A stretch of 64,000 nucleotides of DNA from Candidatus Poribacteria bacterium (GTDB lineage: Bacteria > Poribacteria > WGA-4E > GCA-2687025): assembly GCA_018644665.1 (NCBI GenBank), contig JABGQA010000113.1:62001-126000 (forward strand). The letters are read 5' to 3'. The notes under the pieces were generated by a model, which was given only the letters and a program-made list of their open reading frames with translations, did no database searches and was not told where the DNA came from. Below, one piece after another: positions 8,420 through 17,773 of the stretch; within the stretch, counting starts at the first letter, position 1; the number at the start of each line of letters is the position of its first letter. Made by a program: the position numbers and the translations under genes.

Positions 8420-9268
8420 TCACTCGCGCCGCGGCCGTACCACGCCGACGCCATCGTCTTCCACCAGCGGCCGATTGTAGATGTACGGTGGCTCCAACGT
8501 CGCCTGTTGCGCCTCGGTCAGTTCGGCCACCCACTCCGGCAACTCGGTCTTGTAAACCCCGCCCGCGAAGTGCAGGTACTTCGGCGAGTACCGGATGAGC
8601 AGCGACTTGCGTGGATGATCCGCCGTCCACGGCAGCGTCCCGTGTAGCGTGGCCTCGTTGAAGATAACCATGTCGCCAGCCTTGCACGGCACGTTGTAGA
8701 CGACACCCTCGTCCGCCTCCCACTCGCGGATGTCTTTGGGGAACGGGTAGTTCGCCTTGTGGCTGCCCGGGATCACACACAACCCGCCGTCACCCTCGTT
8801 GACGTCTCCTAGTTGGTACTGGAAGACGACCATGCCGCACCGCATGCGGCCGTTGGCGTATGTGTAGTACTGCGATCCATCGAAGTGGCGCTGGGTCGAG
8901 CCGTGCAGGATGAGCCCTTCCGCGCCCTTCGTTGAGTAGAGCAGGAATGGCGCGTGGTCGATCTTCCACCCGCGGCCGTGGATCGTGTTCAGATACGGGA
9001 TCGCGTTCTTGTGCGCCAGCATATCACGCCACGGCTGATTGTGCGGTTCGGGCCACGTCAGCATGCCGGAGAACATGCCGCGCCTGTGCGTGCCGCCGAG
9101 AGTCGTCGACTCACCCGTTGCTGAGTTGCCGTCCTCGCCCATCTTGTCCATGTTCGCGTCGAGGGCGGAGTTCAGGGAGTTGAGTTCCTCGTCGGAGAGG
9201 AAGCTCGGGACGTGGAGGAACCCCTGAAGGTCGAACAGAAACTTCTCGCGGTCGGTCATTTCTACCAT
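8420..9268 (-). CDS. Phytanoyl-CoA dioxygenase (PhyH) family protein
   Basis: The 282-aa Fe(II)/2-oxoglutarate-dependent oxygenase shows the HxD iron motif as RHFDGSQYY (His128, Asp130), the third ligand in ATLHGTLPW (His209) and the 2-oxoglutarate arginine in LIRYSPKY (Arg226). The start at 9268 (MVEMTDREKFLF) has GGAAGA at good distance; an in-frame ATG at 9289 (MAQEDPF) is the alternative. A much longer upstream extension to 9466 is rejected as low-complexity frame. Relatives hydroxylate lipids, amino acids or natural products; the substrate here is unknown. Confidence 0.9.
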   Translation of the reverse strand: MVEMTDREKFLFDLQGFLHVPSFLSDEELNSLNSALDANMDKMGEDGNSATGESTTLGGTHRRGMFSGMLTWPEPHNQPWRDMLAHKNAIPYLNTIHGRGWKIDHAPFLLYSTKGAEGLILHGSTQRHFDGSQYYTYANGRMRCGMVVFQYQLGDVNEGDGGLCVIPGSHKANYPFPKDIREWEADEGVVYNVPCKAGDMVIFNEATLHGTLPWTADHPRKSLLIRYSPKYLHFAGGVYKTELPEWVAELTEAQQATLEPPYIYNRPLVEDDGVGVVRPRRE

Positions 9269-9357
9269 GAACGGGTCTTCCTGAGCCATGTGAAGCGGGC
9301 AGGCGTATCGGAGGGGAAGCGTAGGCGAGTCGCGATGGGCGGTCAAGACGCGGGCGG

Positions 9358-11505
9358 TCAGAACCCCGCAACCGGCGCGGCTGCATCGCCGGCCGTGGAC
9401 TTGCGATTCGCCACGAACAGTTCCGCCGTCATGAGGATCACGGCTAGGAGCAGGAAGTGGGTCCACAGCTCACGACCCAACCGGCGCGAGCCGAGCGCGA
9501 CCTCGAAGCCATCACGGCCGGACGACACGTCGTCCAGCCAGTCTACGACCGGCAGCTTCGCGGCTGCTTCCGTCCTCGGGACGAGCGTGAGGTCCGATTC
9601 GGAGGGATCGAGGTTTACGGCGAACGCGTCGCGCAGCCGGCCGTCTTCGTCGGCCGTCACGGACGCGCCGCGGCCGTCCAGGGCGTAGACACCGATTGCA
9701 TTGGTGTCGCCGTATGTCAGCGTCGAGCCGTCCTGAGATCTGGCGACCGTGCGGACGTCGCCGTCCGGCGTCGTGACGCCGACGACGAGCGGGTCGGTTG
9801 GGCCAAGCGAGCGCGAGAACGTCTCGCCGACGACTAGCTCGCGCCCAGGCGTGCGGTCCGGCGAGGCGGCGTGGAACACCAGTTGCTGCACCAACGGCAG
9901 GAACGCCGTCTGAATCGCCAAATCCGACCACTCCGTGCCGGCCCCGGGCGAGTTCACGACGATGAGCCTGCCACCCGCGACGTCGCCCGAGACCACGAAC
10001 GGCGTGCCGTCCGATAGCCTCGCGATCACCACCGCGTTGGGTCGCGGCCGAAGATCATAGGCTGTGTAGACGCCGGGCGCCCCTCCTTCGTCCCATGTGC
10101 CGTCCTCGAACACCCCGAACACAGCCTCGGATGCGCCTGAGCCCGCCACGTCCGCCGTTGCCAGGCTCACGTGCGCCGGCCTAAGGCGTTGGGGCGCGTC
10201 GTACGTCTTGACGCCCGCAGCGGTCGCGGGCATCCACTCGACGGCGTTCATCCCCGCTCGGTCGAGCGCCGGTCCGAGGAAGGCGAGCACGGGTTTCCCC
10301 TGCAACAGGTGGTTGCGCACGCGGCCCATCGCGCCGCCGTCACCCATCGACACGTCTTGGAGGATGAGCACGTCCGCCGCGTCCAACGAACGCTGTGTGA
10401 GCGTATCGAACGCGTACGTCGCCGGCCGGATGGTGTACGCGGGCGTCGGCCGCTCTGTGAGCGTTGGATTGAGTGCTAGGGCCATCATATCCGGAGCCGC
10501 GCCCACGATGGAGACGTCTAGCTGCCCGAGAACAGATACGACGTGATGTCGCGCGTCGTCGATAGCCAGTCGATCGCCGTCCAATTCGGCGCGTAGTCGA
10601 TACAGACCGGCGACCTCGAACGTGTGCGAGATGCGCTCGCGTGTCTCCGCGGACGGAGGCGCGGTGACGACGGTGGAATGCCGCAGTTCGTCGTTGACGA
10701 ACAGCCGCAGCCCGCGCGTGGCCGTCGTCGTGGCTCCGAAGTTCCTCACCACGACGTGCAGTTCCATCGGCAACCCGGCCGCGACGAACGCGCCCGTGGT
10801 CTCGATCGCGGTGATCGCGACGTTCTCGGCCGACTGCGCATCCACAGGGACAAAGAACGCGCGCACATTGTCGGCCTCGATCTCGGCGGACGTCCACCCA
10901 CTCGCGGTGAAGTCGGAGATGACGTACAGCTCGCGGTTGGGCGCGTCCGAACGGCTGAGGAGGTCCACGGCGCGACGTATCGCCGAGTCGGCGCCGGTGG
11001 CGCCGTGCGTGAGTTCCGCTGCGCGGACGGCCTGCTCAACCTGGGCCAGTTGTGCGATCGCTGGGTCGAAGAGCACGGTCGACTCGTCCGACGCCAGTAT
11101 GAGCGTCGCCTCGTCGCCCTGATTGAGCGACCGCAGGATGTTCGTCGCTGCTCGCCTGGCTCTCTCGAACGGCATGGACGCTACGCCGTCGTACCCCATG
11201 CTCGCGGAGTTGTCGAGGACGATCGCCGCAGTCGTGCGCACATGCGTGTCCGCGAAGAACGTCCCCGCGTGCAGCACGGGCCGCGCCAGAGCGATCGCGA
11301 TGCAAGCAAGCGTGAGCATACGTAGGGCCAGCACGAGCCACTGCTCGAACTGGAAGCGGCGGACCGTGCGTCGATGGGCCTCGAGGAGGAAGCGGAGGGT
11401 GCTGAAGTCCATCGTCCGGGCCTGGCGTCGGCTCCAGAGGTGGACGAGTAGCGGTATGCCGGCGGACGCCACGCCGAGGAGGAAGAGCGGATTGAGGAAG
11501 CCCAT
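9358..11505 (-). CDS. BatA/von Willebrand factor A membrane protein
   Basis: The 715-aa protein starts MGFLNPLFLLGVASAGIPLL, the N-terminal BatA helix, with a second helix at about residues 54-76. A vWA domain follows, with a MIDAS-like D98-N-S-A-S motif and the strand YVISDFTASGW. A long beta-rich region with a class-I-amidotransferase-like portion (DVLILQDVSMGD) comes next, and a C-terminal helix HFLLLAVILMTAELFV anchors it. Such proteins usually sit with MoxR ATPases and DUF58 proteins, which are not in the window. The role is probably envelope-associated protein interaction or assembly. Confidence 0.88.
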   Translation of the reverse strand: MGFLNPLFLLGVASAGIPLLVHLWSRRQARTMDFSTLRFLLEAHRRTVRRFQFEQWLVLALRMLTLACIAIALARPVLHAGTFFADTHVRTTAAIVLDNSASMGYDGVASMPFERARRAATNILRSLNQGDEATLILASDESTVLFDPAIAQLAQVEQAVRAAELTHGATGADSAIRRAVDLLSRSDAPNRELYVISDFTASGWTSAEIEADNVRAFFVPVDAQSAENVAITAIETTGAFVAAGLPMELHVVVRNFGATTTATRGLRLFVNDELRHSTVVTAPPSAETRERISHTFEVAGLYRLRAELDGDRLAIDDARHHVVSVLGQLDVSIVGAAPDMMALALNPTLTERPTPAYTIRPATYAFDTLTQRSLDAADVLILQDVSMGDGGAMGRVRNHLLQGKPVLAFLGPALDRAGMNAVEWMPATAAGVKTYDAPQRLRPAHVSLATADVAGSGASEAVFGVFEDGTWDEGGAPGVYTAYDLRPRPNAVVIARLSDGTPFVVSGDVAGGRLIVVNSPGAGTEWSDLAIQTAFLPLVQQLVFHAASPDRTPGRELVVGETFSRSLGPTDPLVVGVTTPDGDVRTVARSQDGSTLTYGDTNAIGVYALDGRGASVTADEDGRLRDAFAVNLDPSESDLTLVPRTEAAAKLPVVDWLDDVSSGRDGFEVALGSRRLGRELWTHFLLLAVILMTAELFVANRKSTAGDAAAPVAGF

Positions 11506-11511
11506 GGCCGC

Positions 11512-11931
11512 CTAGAGTTCTTCGAGGCGCAGCCAACTCACGACGTCCTCGTCCTCACCACGCCCGCCTTGCACGCCATCGGCTCCGTACGAGAACAGGT
11601 CGTACGTGTAGCGGTCATGTCGCCCTGGCCGCCGGTACACCCAGGCAGCGCCCCACGGGTCGGTGAGGATCGGATCTTCGAGGTAGGGACCGGCCCAATT
11701 CTCGGGAACGGGCTGGCCGAGCGGGTATTCCCACAGCGCGCGGAGGCCCTGGTCGGTGGCGGGGTAGTCGCCATTGTCCTTCGCGTAGCGGTCCAACGCG
11801 AATTCGATGGTCTCCAACTCCTCGATCGCCAACTGGCGCTTCTCCTGCTCGCCGCGCTGAATGAGCTTGGCGACCACGATCACACCCGCAACAACGACGA
11901 CGATGCCGAGGATCCAGGCCAGTCGTTTCAC
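11512..11931 (-). CDS. GspG-like (type II secretion pseudopilin) anchored protein, atypical N-terminus
   Basis: GTG 11931 was chosen as start because GGAG lies 7 nt upstream; the protein is 139 aa. After VKRLAWILG comes one membrane helix (VVVVAGVIVVAKLI), then ETIEFALDRYAKDNGDYPATDQGL and PILTDPWGAAWVYRRPG...SYGADG, which match the calcium-binding C-terminal domain of GspG major pseudopilins. The prepilin peptidase signature (Gly-Phe-Thr-x-x-Glu) is absent, so it probably stays anchored rather than being processed into a pseudopilus. It ends 6 nt before the BatA/vWA gene, suggesting cotranscription. Confidence 0.82.
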   Translation of the reverse strand: MKRLAWILGIVVVVAGVIVVAKLIQRGEQEKRQLAIEELETIEFALDRYAKDNGDYPATDQGLRALWEYPLGQPVPENWAGPYLEDPILTDPWGAAWVYRRPGRHDRYTYDLFSYGADGVQGGRGEDEDVVSWLRLEEL

Positions 11932-12131
11932 ATCGAGACTCCGCGTATCGGGAAGACCGAACCGGCCGAATACTACCACGCGCCCACGGGCTCAGCAATA
12001 CGCGGCAGGGGAGCCTCCCGGGGGGCCCAAGCAGAGCGTGGGCTTGCCCAAGATTGCGTGTAGTATTACGGTGTGTGGAGACATCTGATACGGCGGGGCG
12101 CCCGTTCGCGCGGCGCGGCAGGGATAGCGAC

Positions 12132-13130
12132 ATGGGAATCGTGCGTAGATACCGTCGTGGGTTCGCGGTCGGGCTAGTCGCGCTCGGCGTGGCCATCGGC
12201 GGATGCGGCGAAGACGCCGACGATGCCTCGCTCGCGGCCGGCGTGCCCGACGACGCCGACCGCCCGGACGCGGGCGTTGGTATGGACGAGGACGAGGACG
12301 ACCTTCGCCTACACGGGCCGGGGAAGATCGCCTTCGCGTCGGAGCGCGACGGGAACTGGGAAATCTACGTGATGGACGCCGACGGCGGCAATCAGCGCAA
12401 CGTCACGAATCGTCCCGGCCACGACTCAAACCCCGCATGGTCACCCGACGGTAGCCGCATCGCGTTTGTGTCGATTCGCGAGGACCACGGCCTAGAGATA
12501 TACGTCATGGACGCCGACGGCGCGGACCAACGGAATATCACCACCAGTCCCCATTGGGACTACGATCCCGCGTGGTCGCCCGATGGCGCGCACATAGTGT
12601 TCTCGACGACCCAAGGCGGCGTCGGGCAAGCGATCCACGTGATGGAGTCAGACGGCGCCAACCTGCGGAGCGTCAACAACAACCCGCCCGAGGGCGCGTG
12701 GTCGGAGGCGGGCCCCACGTGGGCGCCTGACGGCAAGACCATCGTGTATGAAGCTGACGGGGACGGCAACAACGCCGTGCTCTACGCGGTCGCCCCCAAC
12801 GGCGCGAACAGGCGCAAACTCACCGACCACGTCCTGGGCGACTTCAATGCGACGTGGGCCCCTGACGGCGAGACAGTAGCCTTCGCCAGACACAGCGGCT
12901 TCGAGCCGCAGGTCCACCTGATGGATCCGTCCGGCGCGAACATCAGGCGGCTCACGAGCGGGCCGGGATCGAACGCGCACCCCGCGTGGTCGCCGGACGG
13001 CGCGACCATCGCGTTCGTGTCGACACGAGACGGGCGCGGGCAGATCTATGTCATGGACGCGGACGGTGGCGACCACCGCAGGCTGACGACTCATCCCGGC
13101 ACGGACGCCGCCCCCGCCTGGTCGCCATGA
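12132..13130 (+). CDS. TolB-like PD40 beta-propeller lipoprotein
   Basis: ATG 12132 was preferred over 12054 because it places a signal peptide (GFAVGLVALGVAIGGC) with a lipobox Cys at about residue 25 directly at the N-terminus. An Asp/Glu-rich linker follows (MDEDEDDL). Six PD40-type repeats, each with the pattern AWSPDG-x-x-IAF and YVMDADG, fill the rest of the 332 residues and would form a six-bladed propeller. This is the fold of TolB's C-terminal domain. The tail stops at PAWSP, so the last blade may be closed by N-terminal strands. It is a surface or periplasmic binding protein of unknown partner. Confidence 0.88.
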   Translation: MGIVRRYRRGFAVGLVALGVAIGGCGEDADDASLAAGVPDDADRPDAGVGMDEDEDDLRLHGPGKIAFASERDGNWEIYVMDADGGNQRNVTNRPGHDSNPAWSPDGSRIAFVSIREDHGLEIYVMDADGADQRNITTSPHWDYDPAWSPDGAHIVFSTTQGGVGQAIHVMESDGANLRSVNNNPPEGAWSEAGPTWAPDGKTIVYEADGDGNNAVLYAVAPNGANRRKLTDHVLGDFNATWAPDGETVAFARHSGFEPQVHLMDPSGANIRRLTSGPGSNAHPAWSPDGATIAFVSTRDGRGQIYVMDADGGDHRRLTTHPGTDAAPAWSP

Positions 13131-13229
13131 GGCCCTGAACGCCGCCGACCTCCCGCTACGTGCGCGGCGACGGGCCGCCAGCGACGCGTGCCCTCAGCGT
13201 CGCGCCTACCGACACCGCGTGGGGCCGAC

Positions 13230-13257
13230 TTGCGCGACCTCACGACCGTGGTACATT
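13230..13257 (+). promoter_or_regulatory. Candidate promoter of the first Gfo/Idh/MocA gene
   Basis: TTGCGC at 13230-13235 and TACATT at 13252-13257 are 16 nt apart, 38 nt before the ATG at 13295. Pattern only. Confidence 0.4.
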
Positions 13258-13294
13258 GCGCCGGTCGCACTTGGCTCGCGAGGAAGGACATCCG

Positions 13295-14392
13295 ATGGCT
13301 CAATATCGCGCGGCGGTGATCGGGCATACCGGACGCGGCAACTACGGGCACGGCCTCGATACCGTCTACCAAGCGCTCGACGACGTCGACATCGTCGCGG
13401 TCGCGGATGCCGACGCCGACGGACTCGCCGCTGCGGGCGAGCGCCTTGATGTCCCCGGGTCTGCCAGATACGCCGACTATCGCGAGATGCTGGACACGGA
13501 ATCGGTCGACATCGTGAGCGTGTGTCCGCGTTGGGTCGGCGAACACCACGATATGGTGATCGCCGCGGCGAACTCGGGCGCCCGCGCGATCTACGCCGAG
13601 AAGTCGTTCGCGCAGACGCTCCGGCAGGCGGATGCCATGCTCGCCGCGTGCGAGGAGAACGACGTCACGATCGCGGTGGCGCATCAGAACCGCTTCCACC
13701 CGCACATCATCAGAATGCGCGAGATGATCGCCTCGGGCGACATAGGCGAGGTACGCGAGGTCCACGGCTACGGCAAGCAAGACCGGCGCGGCGGCGGCGA
13801 GGATCTCGTCGTCCTCGGCACGCACATCTTCGACCTCATGCGGCTGTTCTGTGGCGATCCGCGATGGGTCGAGGCGGCCGTGCTCGTCGACGGTCGTGAC
13901 GCGCTAGCGGGCGACGCGCAAGACGGCGCGGAAGAGGTCGGCCTGCTGATGGGCGACTTCCTGCGCGCGACGTACGGATTCGGGGACGGCGTCCTTGGGA
14001 CATTCGTGTCGCGCCGCGAGGGGAACCACTTCGGTGGGCGCTCGATGGGCATCCAGGTGGAGGGGACGGAGGGCATCCTCACGTTTCGCGGCGACTATCT
14101 GATGCACTACCCGCACGGCTGCTGGTCGCCTTCGCGGTCAGACGAGGAGTGGAACGTCATCGGCGAGCCGTCCGCCGTCCCTGGCGGGATAACGTCGCTG
14201 AACGCGCCGCTTGTCCGGGACCTCATCGACGCGATGGAGAACGGCCGGGAGCCGCAGTCAAGCGGCGTCGGGGCGCGTTGGTCGCTGGAGATGATCCTCG
14301 GCGTGTACGCCGCGCACCGACACGGGCGTACGTCGATGCCGAGCGGGGATCGCGATCACCCACTACTTGGGTGGCAAGGCGGAACTGTGTAG
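13295..14392 (+). CDS. Gfo/Idh/MocA family oxidoreductase
   Basis: The start at 13295 (MAQYRAAVIGHTGRG) follows AGGAAGGA; the frame extends upstream to 13160 without homology. The 365-aa protein has an N-terminal Rossmann domain with IGHTGRGNYG in place of the usual GxGxxG, and AEKSFAQT in place of the EKP motif, then the alpha/beta C-terminal domain with VLGTHIFDLM. The family oxidises or reduces sugars, inositols and their derivatives with NAD(P). It converges on a small membrane protein gene 127 nt downstream. Confidence 0.9.
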   Translation: MAQYRAAVIGHTGRGNYGHGLDTVYQALDDVDIVAVADADADGLAAAGERLDVPGSARYADYREMLDTESVDIVSVCPRWVGEHHDMVIAAANSGARAIYAEKSFAQTLRQADAMLAACEENDVTIAVAHQNRFHPHIIRMREMIASGDIGEVREVHGYGKQDRRGGGEDLVVLGTHIFDLMRLFCGDPRWVEAAVLVDGRDALAGDAQDGAEEVGLLMGDFLRATYGFGDGVLGTFVSRREGNHFGGRSMGIQVEGTEGILTFRGDYLMHYPHGCWSPSRSDEEWNVIGEPSAVPGGITSLNAPLVRDLIDAMENGREPQSSGVGARWSLEMILGVYAAHRHGRTSMPSGDRDHPLLGWQGGTV

Positions 14393-14519
14393 GACCTTCG
14401 ATCCAGCGCCGTTGCATCCCAGACGCACTGCGCGCGGGCCCTCGGCGTCGGCCGCTGGCCATACCGCTGCAGCGGGAGTGGCGCAACGGGTCGCGTCACG
14501 TGCGCCACACCCGCGCACG

Positions 14520-15005
14520 TTAGCGGCCCAGCATGGGCATGCAGATCCACACGACGGCCCAGGCCACAACCGCGACCACACTGACGCCCGCGCCCATGTA
14601 GCGGGTCAGTACGTTCCTGCGCAGATGTAGGGCGTCCATCCGTCCGTTCCGGTCCCGGCTGAGGGAGCGTCTTGGCTCGATGCGAGCGTCGTCCTCCAGC
14701 CGGACGATCCGTTCGTCGGAGCGGGTCAGTTGTCGCCAGATACGCCGGTGACCCAAGAACCCGAGAACCGAGACGAGTGTGCCGCACGCGCACGTGAAGT
14801 TGTGCGCGAGCGACGTAGCGGCTTCGGCGTCCTCGAACAGGTATATCAGCAGCATGCCGCCGCTTAGACAGTTGGCCGCAAAGGTGTACCACATATCGCG
14901 GCTCGTCTTCCACCGCTGATGGACGGCGAGGACCAGCTGATTCCGCCCAGTGTCAGGCAGTGGTAGGCCGAGCAAGAGTCGTCGCGACGGCCGCAGTTTA
15001 CGCAT
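14520..15005 (-). CDS. Hypothetical membrane protein, three helices
   Basis: The 161-aa protein begins MRKLRPSRRLLLGLPLPD. Three hydrophobic segments are visible: around WYTFAANCLSGGMLLIYLF, around FTCACGTLVSVLGFLG, and GVSVVAVVAWAVVWICMPM at the C-terminus. A basic, charged stretch of about 45 residues separates helices two and three. No family is recognised. It follows the permease gene on the same strand with 29 nt between, so it may be cotranscribed. Its frame stays open far upstream inside the permease gene, but that part is a shadow. Confidence 0.7.
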   Translation of the reverse strand: MRKLRPSRRLLLGLPLPDTGRNQLVLAVHQRWKTSRDMWYTFAANCLSGGMLLIYLFEDAEAATSLAHNFTCACGTLVSVLGFLGHRRIWRQLTRSDERIVRLEDDARIEPRRSLSRDRNGRMDALHLRRNVLTRYMGAGVSVVAVVAWAVVWICMPMLGR

Positions 15006-15034
15006 ACAACGAGTATAACGCGTGCGGCGGCGGA

Positions 15035-16585
15035 CTATAGGTCGGCGCGGGCCGCCGCCTCGAGGGCGCGTCCATGCAACGCCACCAGTAGCGCCGCCGT
15101 CAGCGCGTATGCGATCCCGAACCCCGGCGCGGCCGCGAGCCCGAACTTGCTCATGATCCCCGCCTCGGTGAGCTGGTAGCCATGCATGAGGCCGACCATG
15201 GAAAGCCCTGCAGCTGCCAGCGCCCACACCGCGGCCCTTCTGAACTCCCGCTCGACGATGTACACCATCATCGCGGCGAGCACCATTGCGGTGAGTAGGA
15301 AGCCTCTGTCCAGCGCGATCACGCCGTGGATGTACAGCTCGCCTCCGAACGAGTCGGCGACTTCGTAGAGCGTAGCGCCGGCCTTGCTCAGCGTCGTCTC
15401 GATCAGCAGCAGCGCCCACGACGCCAGCGACGGCACCAGCCCGACGGCGACGGCGATCGCGTGCGGCTTGGGTATCTCCTGGAACGCCTGCGCCGTGATG
15501 ATGACGCCGATCCACAGCAGGATGCCGATGACGGCTTCCAGCGGCACTACCTGCTCCACCAACGCGATGCCGCCGAACAGGACGAGGAGAACGACGACGA
15601 ACCCGTTCACGAGCGAGTACCCGGCCCGCGCCCCGAGCGCCTTCCAACCGGGGTGCCCGATGTAGATCGTCGTGGGGAACACGCTGCCGAACAGGGCGGC
15701 GACCATCGTCCCGATTCCGTTCACGAGCAGCGATGGACGCGTCTCGTACCGGTCGCCGGCAGCCTCAGCGCTCTCCAGGTTCTGTAGCGACCCGATGATG
15801 TTGAAGAGGCCCATCGGCAGGATCACTGCCATATAGCGCCATCCGAGCGGGTCGGCCAACAGAGACAGCAGGTCGCCGATGACGGGGATGGGGAAGTACA
15901 CGCCGAACTCGTATTCGCCGCCCGTGGGAGCGAAGAGCGGCATGCCGACGGCGCGCAACCCCCACGCCAGGCCCGTGCCGACGATGAGCGCGACGAGCCC
16001 ACCTGGCAACCCGAACGGCAGCCGGACGCGCGCGGCGTAGGCAATCAGTATGATCATCGTGGGCAGGATGGCGATGGCGGGATTCGCGAAGATCTGGAAC
16101 ACGAACCCCATCGAGATGAAGGTTATGGCTATGCCCGCCAACGCCGACAACAACGCCGCGCGCGGGGTGTGGCGACGAATCCAATCGCCAACGAACGCAC
16201 CCGCCGTCTCCATGACGCCGCTGGCAAAGCACGCGAACAGACCCGCCTGCCACGCTAACGTCGCGTTGCCTGTAGCTCGGTATATCGGGCCCATGATGAG
16301 GAACACATAGGCGATGAGGCTGGGCGTGTTGATGCCGTAGGGGAGCGCGGTGACGTCGTCGCGACCCGTCTCCACCATGAGCTTGCGCGCCTGCCATGCG
16401 TAGAACAGGTTCCCCAACAGGATGGAGATCGCCGCTCCGGGCAGGACGCGGCCGAGAACGAGCTCCCTCGGGAAGCCGCACACGGCCTGGCAGAGCGTGA
16501 CCATCAGCACGAGTTGGACGAGGTTGTCGATGAAGAGACCGAAGAACCCGTCGATGTCTCCTCGCACGAACCAACGCGGCTTCAT
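15035..16585 (-). CDS. NCS2-like permease (xanthine/uracil permease superfamily)
   Basis: The start at 16585 (MKPRWFVRGDIDGFFGL) is preceded by GGGGAGGGGAG, better than 16627. The 516-aa protein has about 12-14 hydrophobic segments. The stretches GRDDVTALPYGINTPSL and NAIPLLxG-like repeats (ILPTMIILIAYAARVRLPFG) recall the two inverted repeats of nucleobase/ascorbate transporters, with NIIGSLQNLESAEAAGDRY typical of COG2252-type permeases. Transported solute is unknown. It faces away from the neighbouring Gfo/Idh/MocA gene, so the two share a divergent control region. Confidence 0.75.
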   Translation of the reverse strand: MKPRWFVRGDIDGFFGLFIDNLVQLVLMVTLCQAVCGFPRELVLGRVLPGAAISILLGNLFYAWQARKLMVETGRDDVTALPYGINTPSLIAYVFLIMGPIYRATGNATLAWQAGLFACFASGVMETAGAFVGDWIRRHTPRAALLSALAGIAITFISMGFVFQIFANPAIAILPTMIILIAYAARVRLPFGLPGGLVALIVGTGLAWGLRAVGMPLFAPTGGEYEFGVYFPIPVIGDLLSLLADPLGWRYMAVILPMGLFNIIGSLQNLESAEAAGDRYETRPSLLVNGIGTMVAALFGSVFPTTIYIGHPGWKALGARAGYSLVNGFVVVLLVLFGGIALVEQVVPLEAVIGILLWIGVIITAQAFQEIPKPHAIAVAVGLVPSLASWALLLIETTLSKAGATLYEVADSFGGELYIHGVIALDRGFLLTAMVLAAMMVYIVEREFRRAAVWALAAAGLSMVGLMHGYQLTEAGIMSKFGLAAAPGFGIAYALTAALLVALHGRALEAAARADL

Positions 16586-16743
16586 CGCACTCCCCTCCCC
16601 GCGAGCTGATGGCGTGTCGCGCGGCAAGGATAGCGCACCAGGCCAGTTACCGGAACATCGGCTGCCGGTTGAGCGGCGGGTGGATTCGTAGCATCCTGTG
16701 ACGCGTGCGCGGGCACGGAATTAGCTATCGAGAGGGAGAGAAC

Positions 16744-17754
16744 GTGGCCCAATTCAAGGCGGCTATCATCGGGTGCGGCGGCCGCGGCCGGTCTCACGCG
16801 CGTGGGTATTCGCGCTCGGAGGACGTCGACATCGTCGCGTGCGCTGACCCGATGGAGGAGAACGCCAAGCGCCTGGCCGAGGAGTACGACGTCCCGAAGA
16901 CGTACGCCGACCACAAGGAGATGCTCGCGGCCGAGAAGCCGGACATCGTGAGCGTCACCGTGTGGCCGCACCTACATCTCGACTTCATACGCGACGCCGT
17001 AGACGCTGGGGCCAAGGGCATCCACGCCGAGAAGCCCATGGCGCCCACCTGGGAAGAATGCCGCGAGACGTACCGTCTAGCCACGGAGAACAACGTCGTC
17101 ACGACGTTCTGCCATCAGCGGCGGTTCGGCGCCCGCTTCGTCAAGGCGCGCGAACTCGTCAACGAGGGCGCGATAGGCGACATCCTCCGCTACGAGGGCT
17201 ACTGCCCGAACATGTACGACTGGGGCACGCACTGGTTCGACATGTTCTTCTGGTACAACAACGACGAGCCGGCGGAGTCCGTGCTGGCGCAGGTTCACTC
17301 GGAGCCCGAGCCACGCAGCGTGTTCGGCGTCGACCTCGAGGGACAGGGCGTCAGCGTCGTGTCGTACAAGAACGGCCGCAAGGGGTTGCTCATCACCGGC
17401 ATCGGTGGCGGCGGATGCGACAACCGAATCATCGGCACGGACGGCGTGATCGAGGTGATCGCGCACCAGGACCCGCCGCTCCGGTATATCAGCTCGAAGA
17501 CCAACGGCTGGGTGCATCCCGACCTGTCCGGCATCATGGCGGATCGCGACGATACGACGTGCTCGGTGCTGGACCTCATCGACTGTATGAAGTCCGGCGA
17601 GGAGCCGCGGCTGGCCGTGCGCAAGGCGCTCCAGGCGACGGAGCTGATCTTCGCGACGTACCACTCCGCGCGCATCAGGAAGCGCGTCGATCTGCCGCTG
17701 GAGCCGGGCGACAACGCCTTCCACGCCATGCTCGAAGAGGGCGTATACGCCTAG
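16744..17754 (+). CDS. Gfo/Idh/MocA family oxidoreductase
   Basis: GTG 16744 is the start, preceded by GAGAGGGAGAG; the protein (336 aa) begins MAQFKAAIIGCGGRGRSHARG, a standard Rossmann GxGxxG. AEKPMAPT is the EKP motif with the catalytic Lys, and NMYDWGTHWFDMFF carries the conserved His of the C-terminal domain. It is a paralogue of the protein at 13.3 kb but more canonical. A DUF6785 membrane protein begins 19 nt downstream, suggesting that both act on the same imported compound. Confidence 0.92.
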   Translation: MAQFKAAIIGCGGRGRSHARGYSRSEDVDIVACADPMEENAKRLAEEYDVPKTYADHKEMLAAEKPDIVSVTVWPHLHLDFIRDAVDAGAKGIHAEKPMAPTWEECRETYRLATENNVVTTFCHQRRFGARFVKARELVNEGAIGDILRYEGYCPNMYDWGTHWFDMFFWYNNDEPAESVLAQVHSEPEPRSVFGVDLEGQGVSVVSYKNGRKGLLITGIGGGGCDNRIIGTDGVIEVIAHQDPPLRYISSKTNGWVHPDLSGIMADRDDTTCSVLDLIDCMKSGEEPRLAVRKALQATELIFATYHSARIRKRVDLPLEPGDNAFHAMLEEGVYA

Positions 17755-17773
17755 TGGCGCGGGATCAACGCCC

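Noticed and set aside
14464..14475. 12-bp palindrome CCGCTGCAGCGG between convergent genes
   Set aside because: It could occur by chance in DNA this GC-rich, has no loop or T-tract for a terminator and no neighbouring promoter.
15010..15647. Upstream part of a 375-aa minus-strand frame leading into the small membrane protein at 14.5 kb
   Set aside because: The part before MRKLRPSRR is Arg/Gly-rich and lies inside the NCS2-like permease gene; only the C-terminal 161 residues look like protein.
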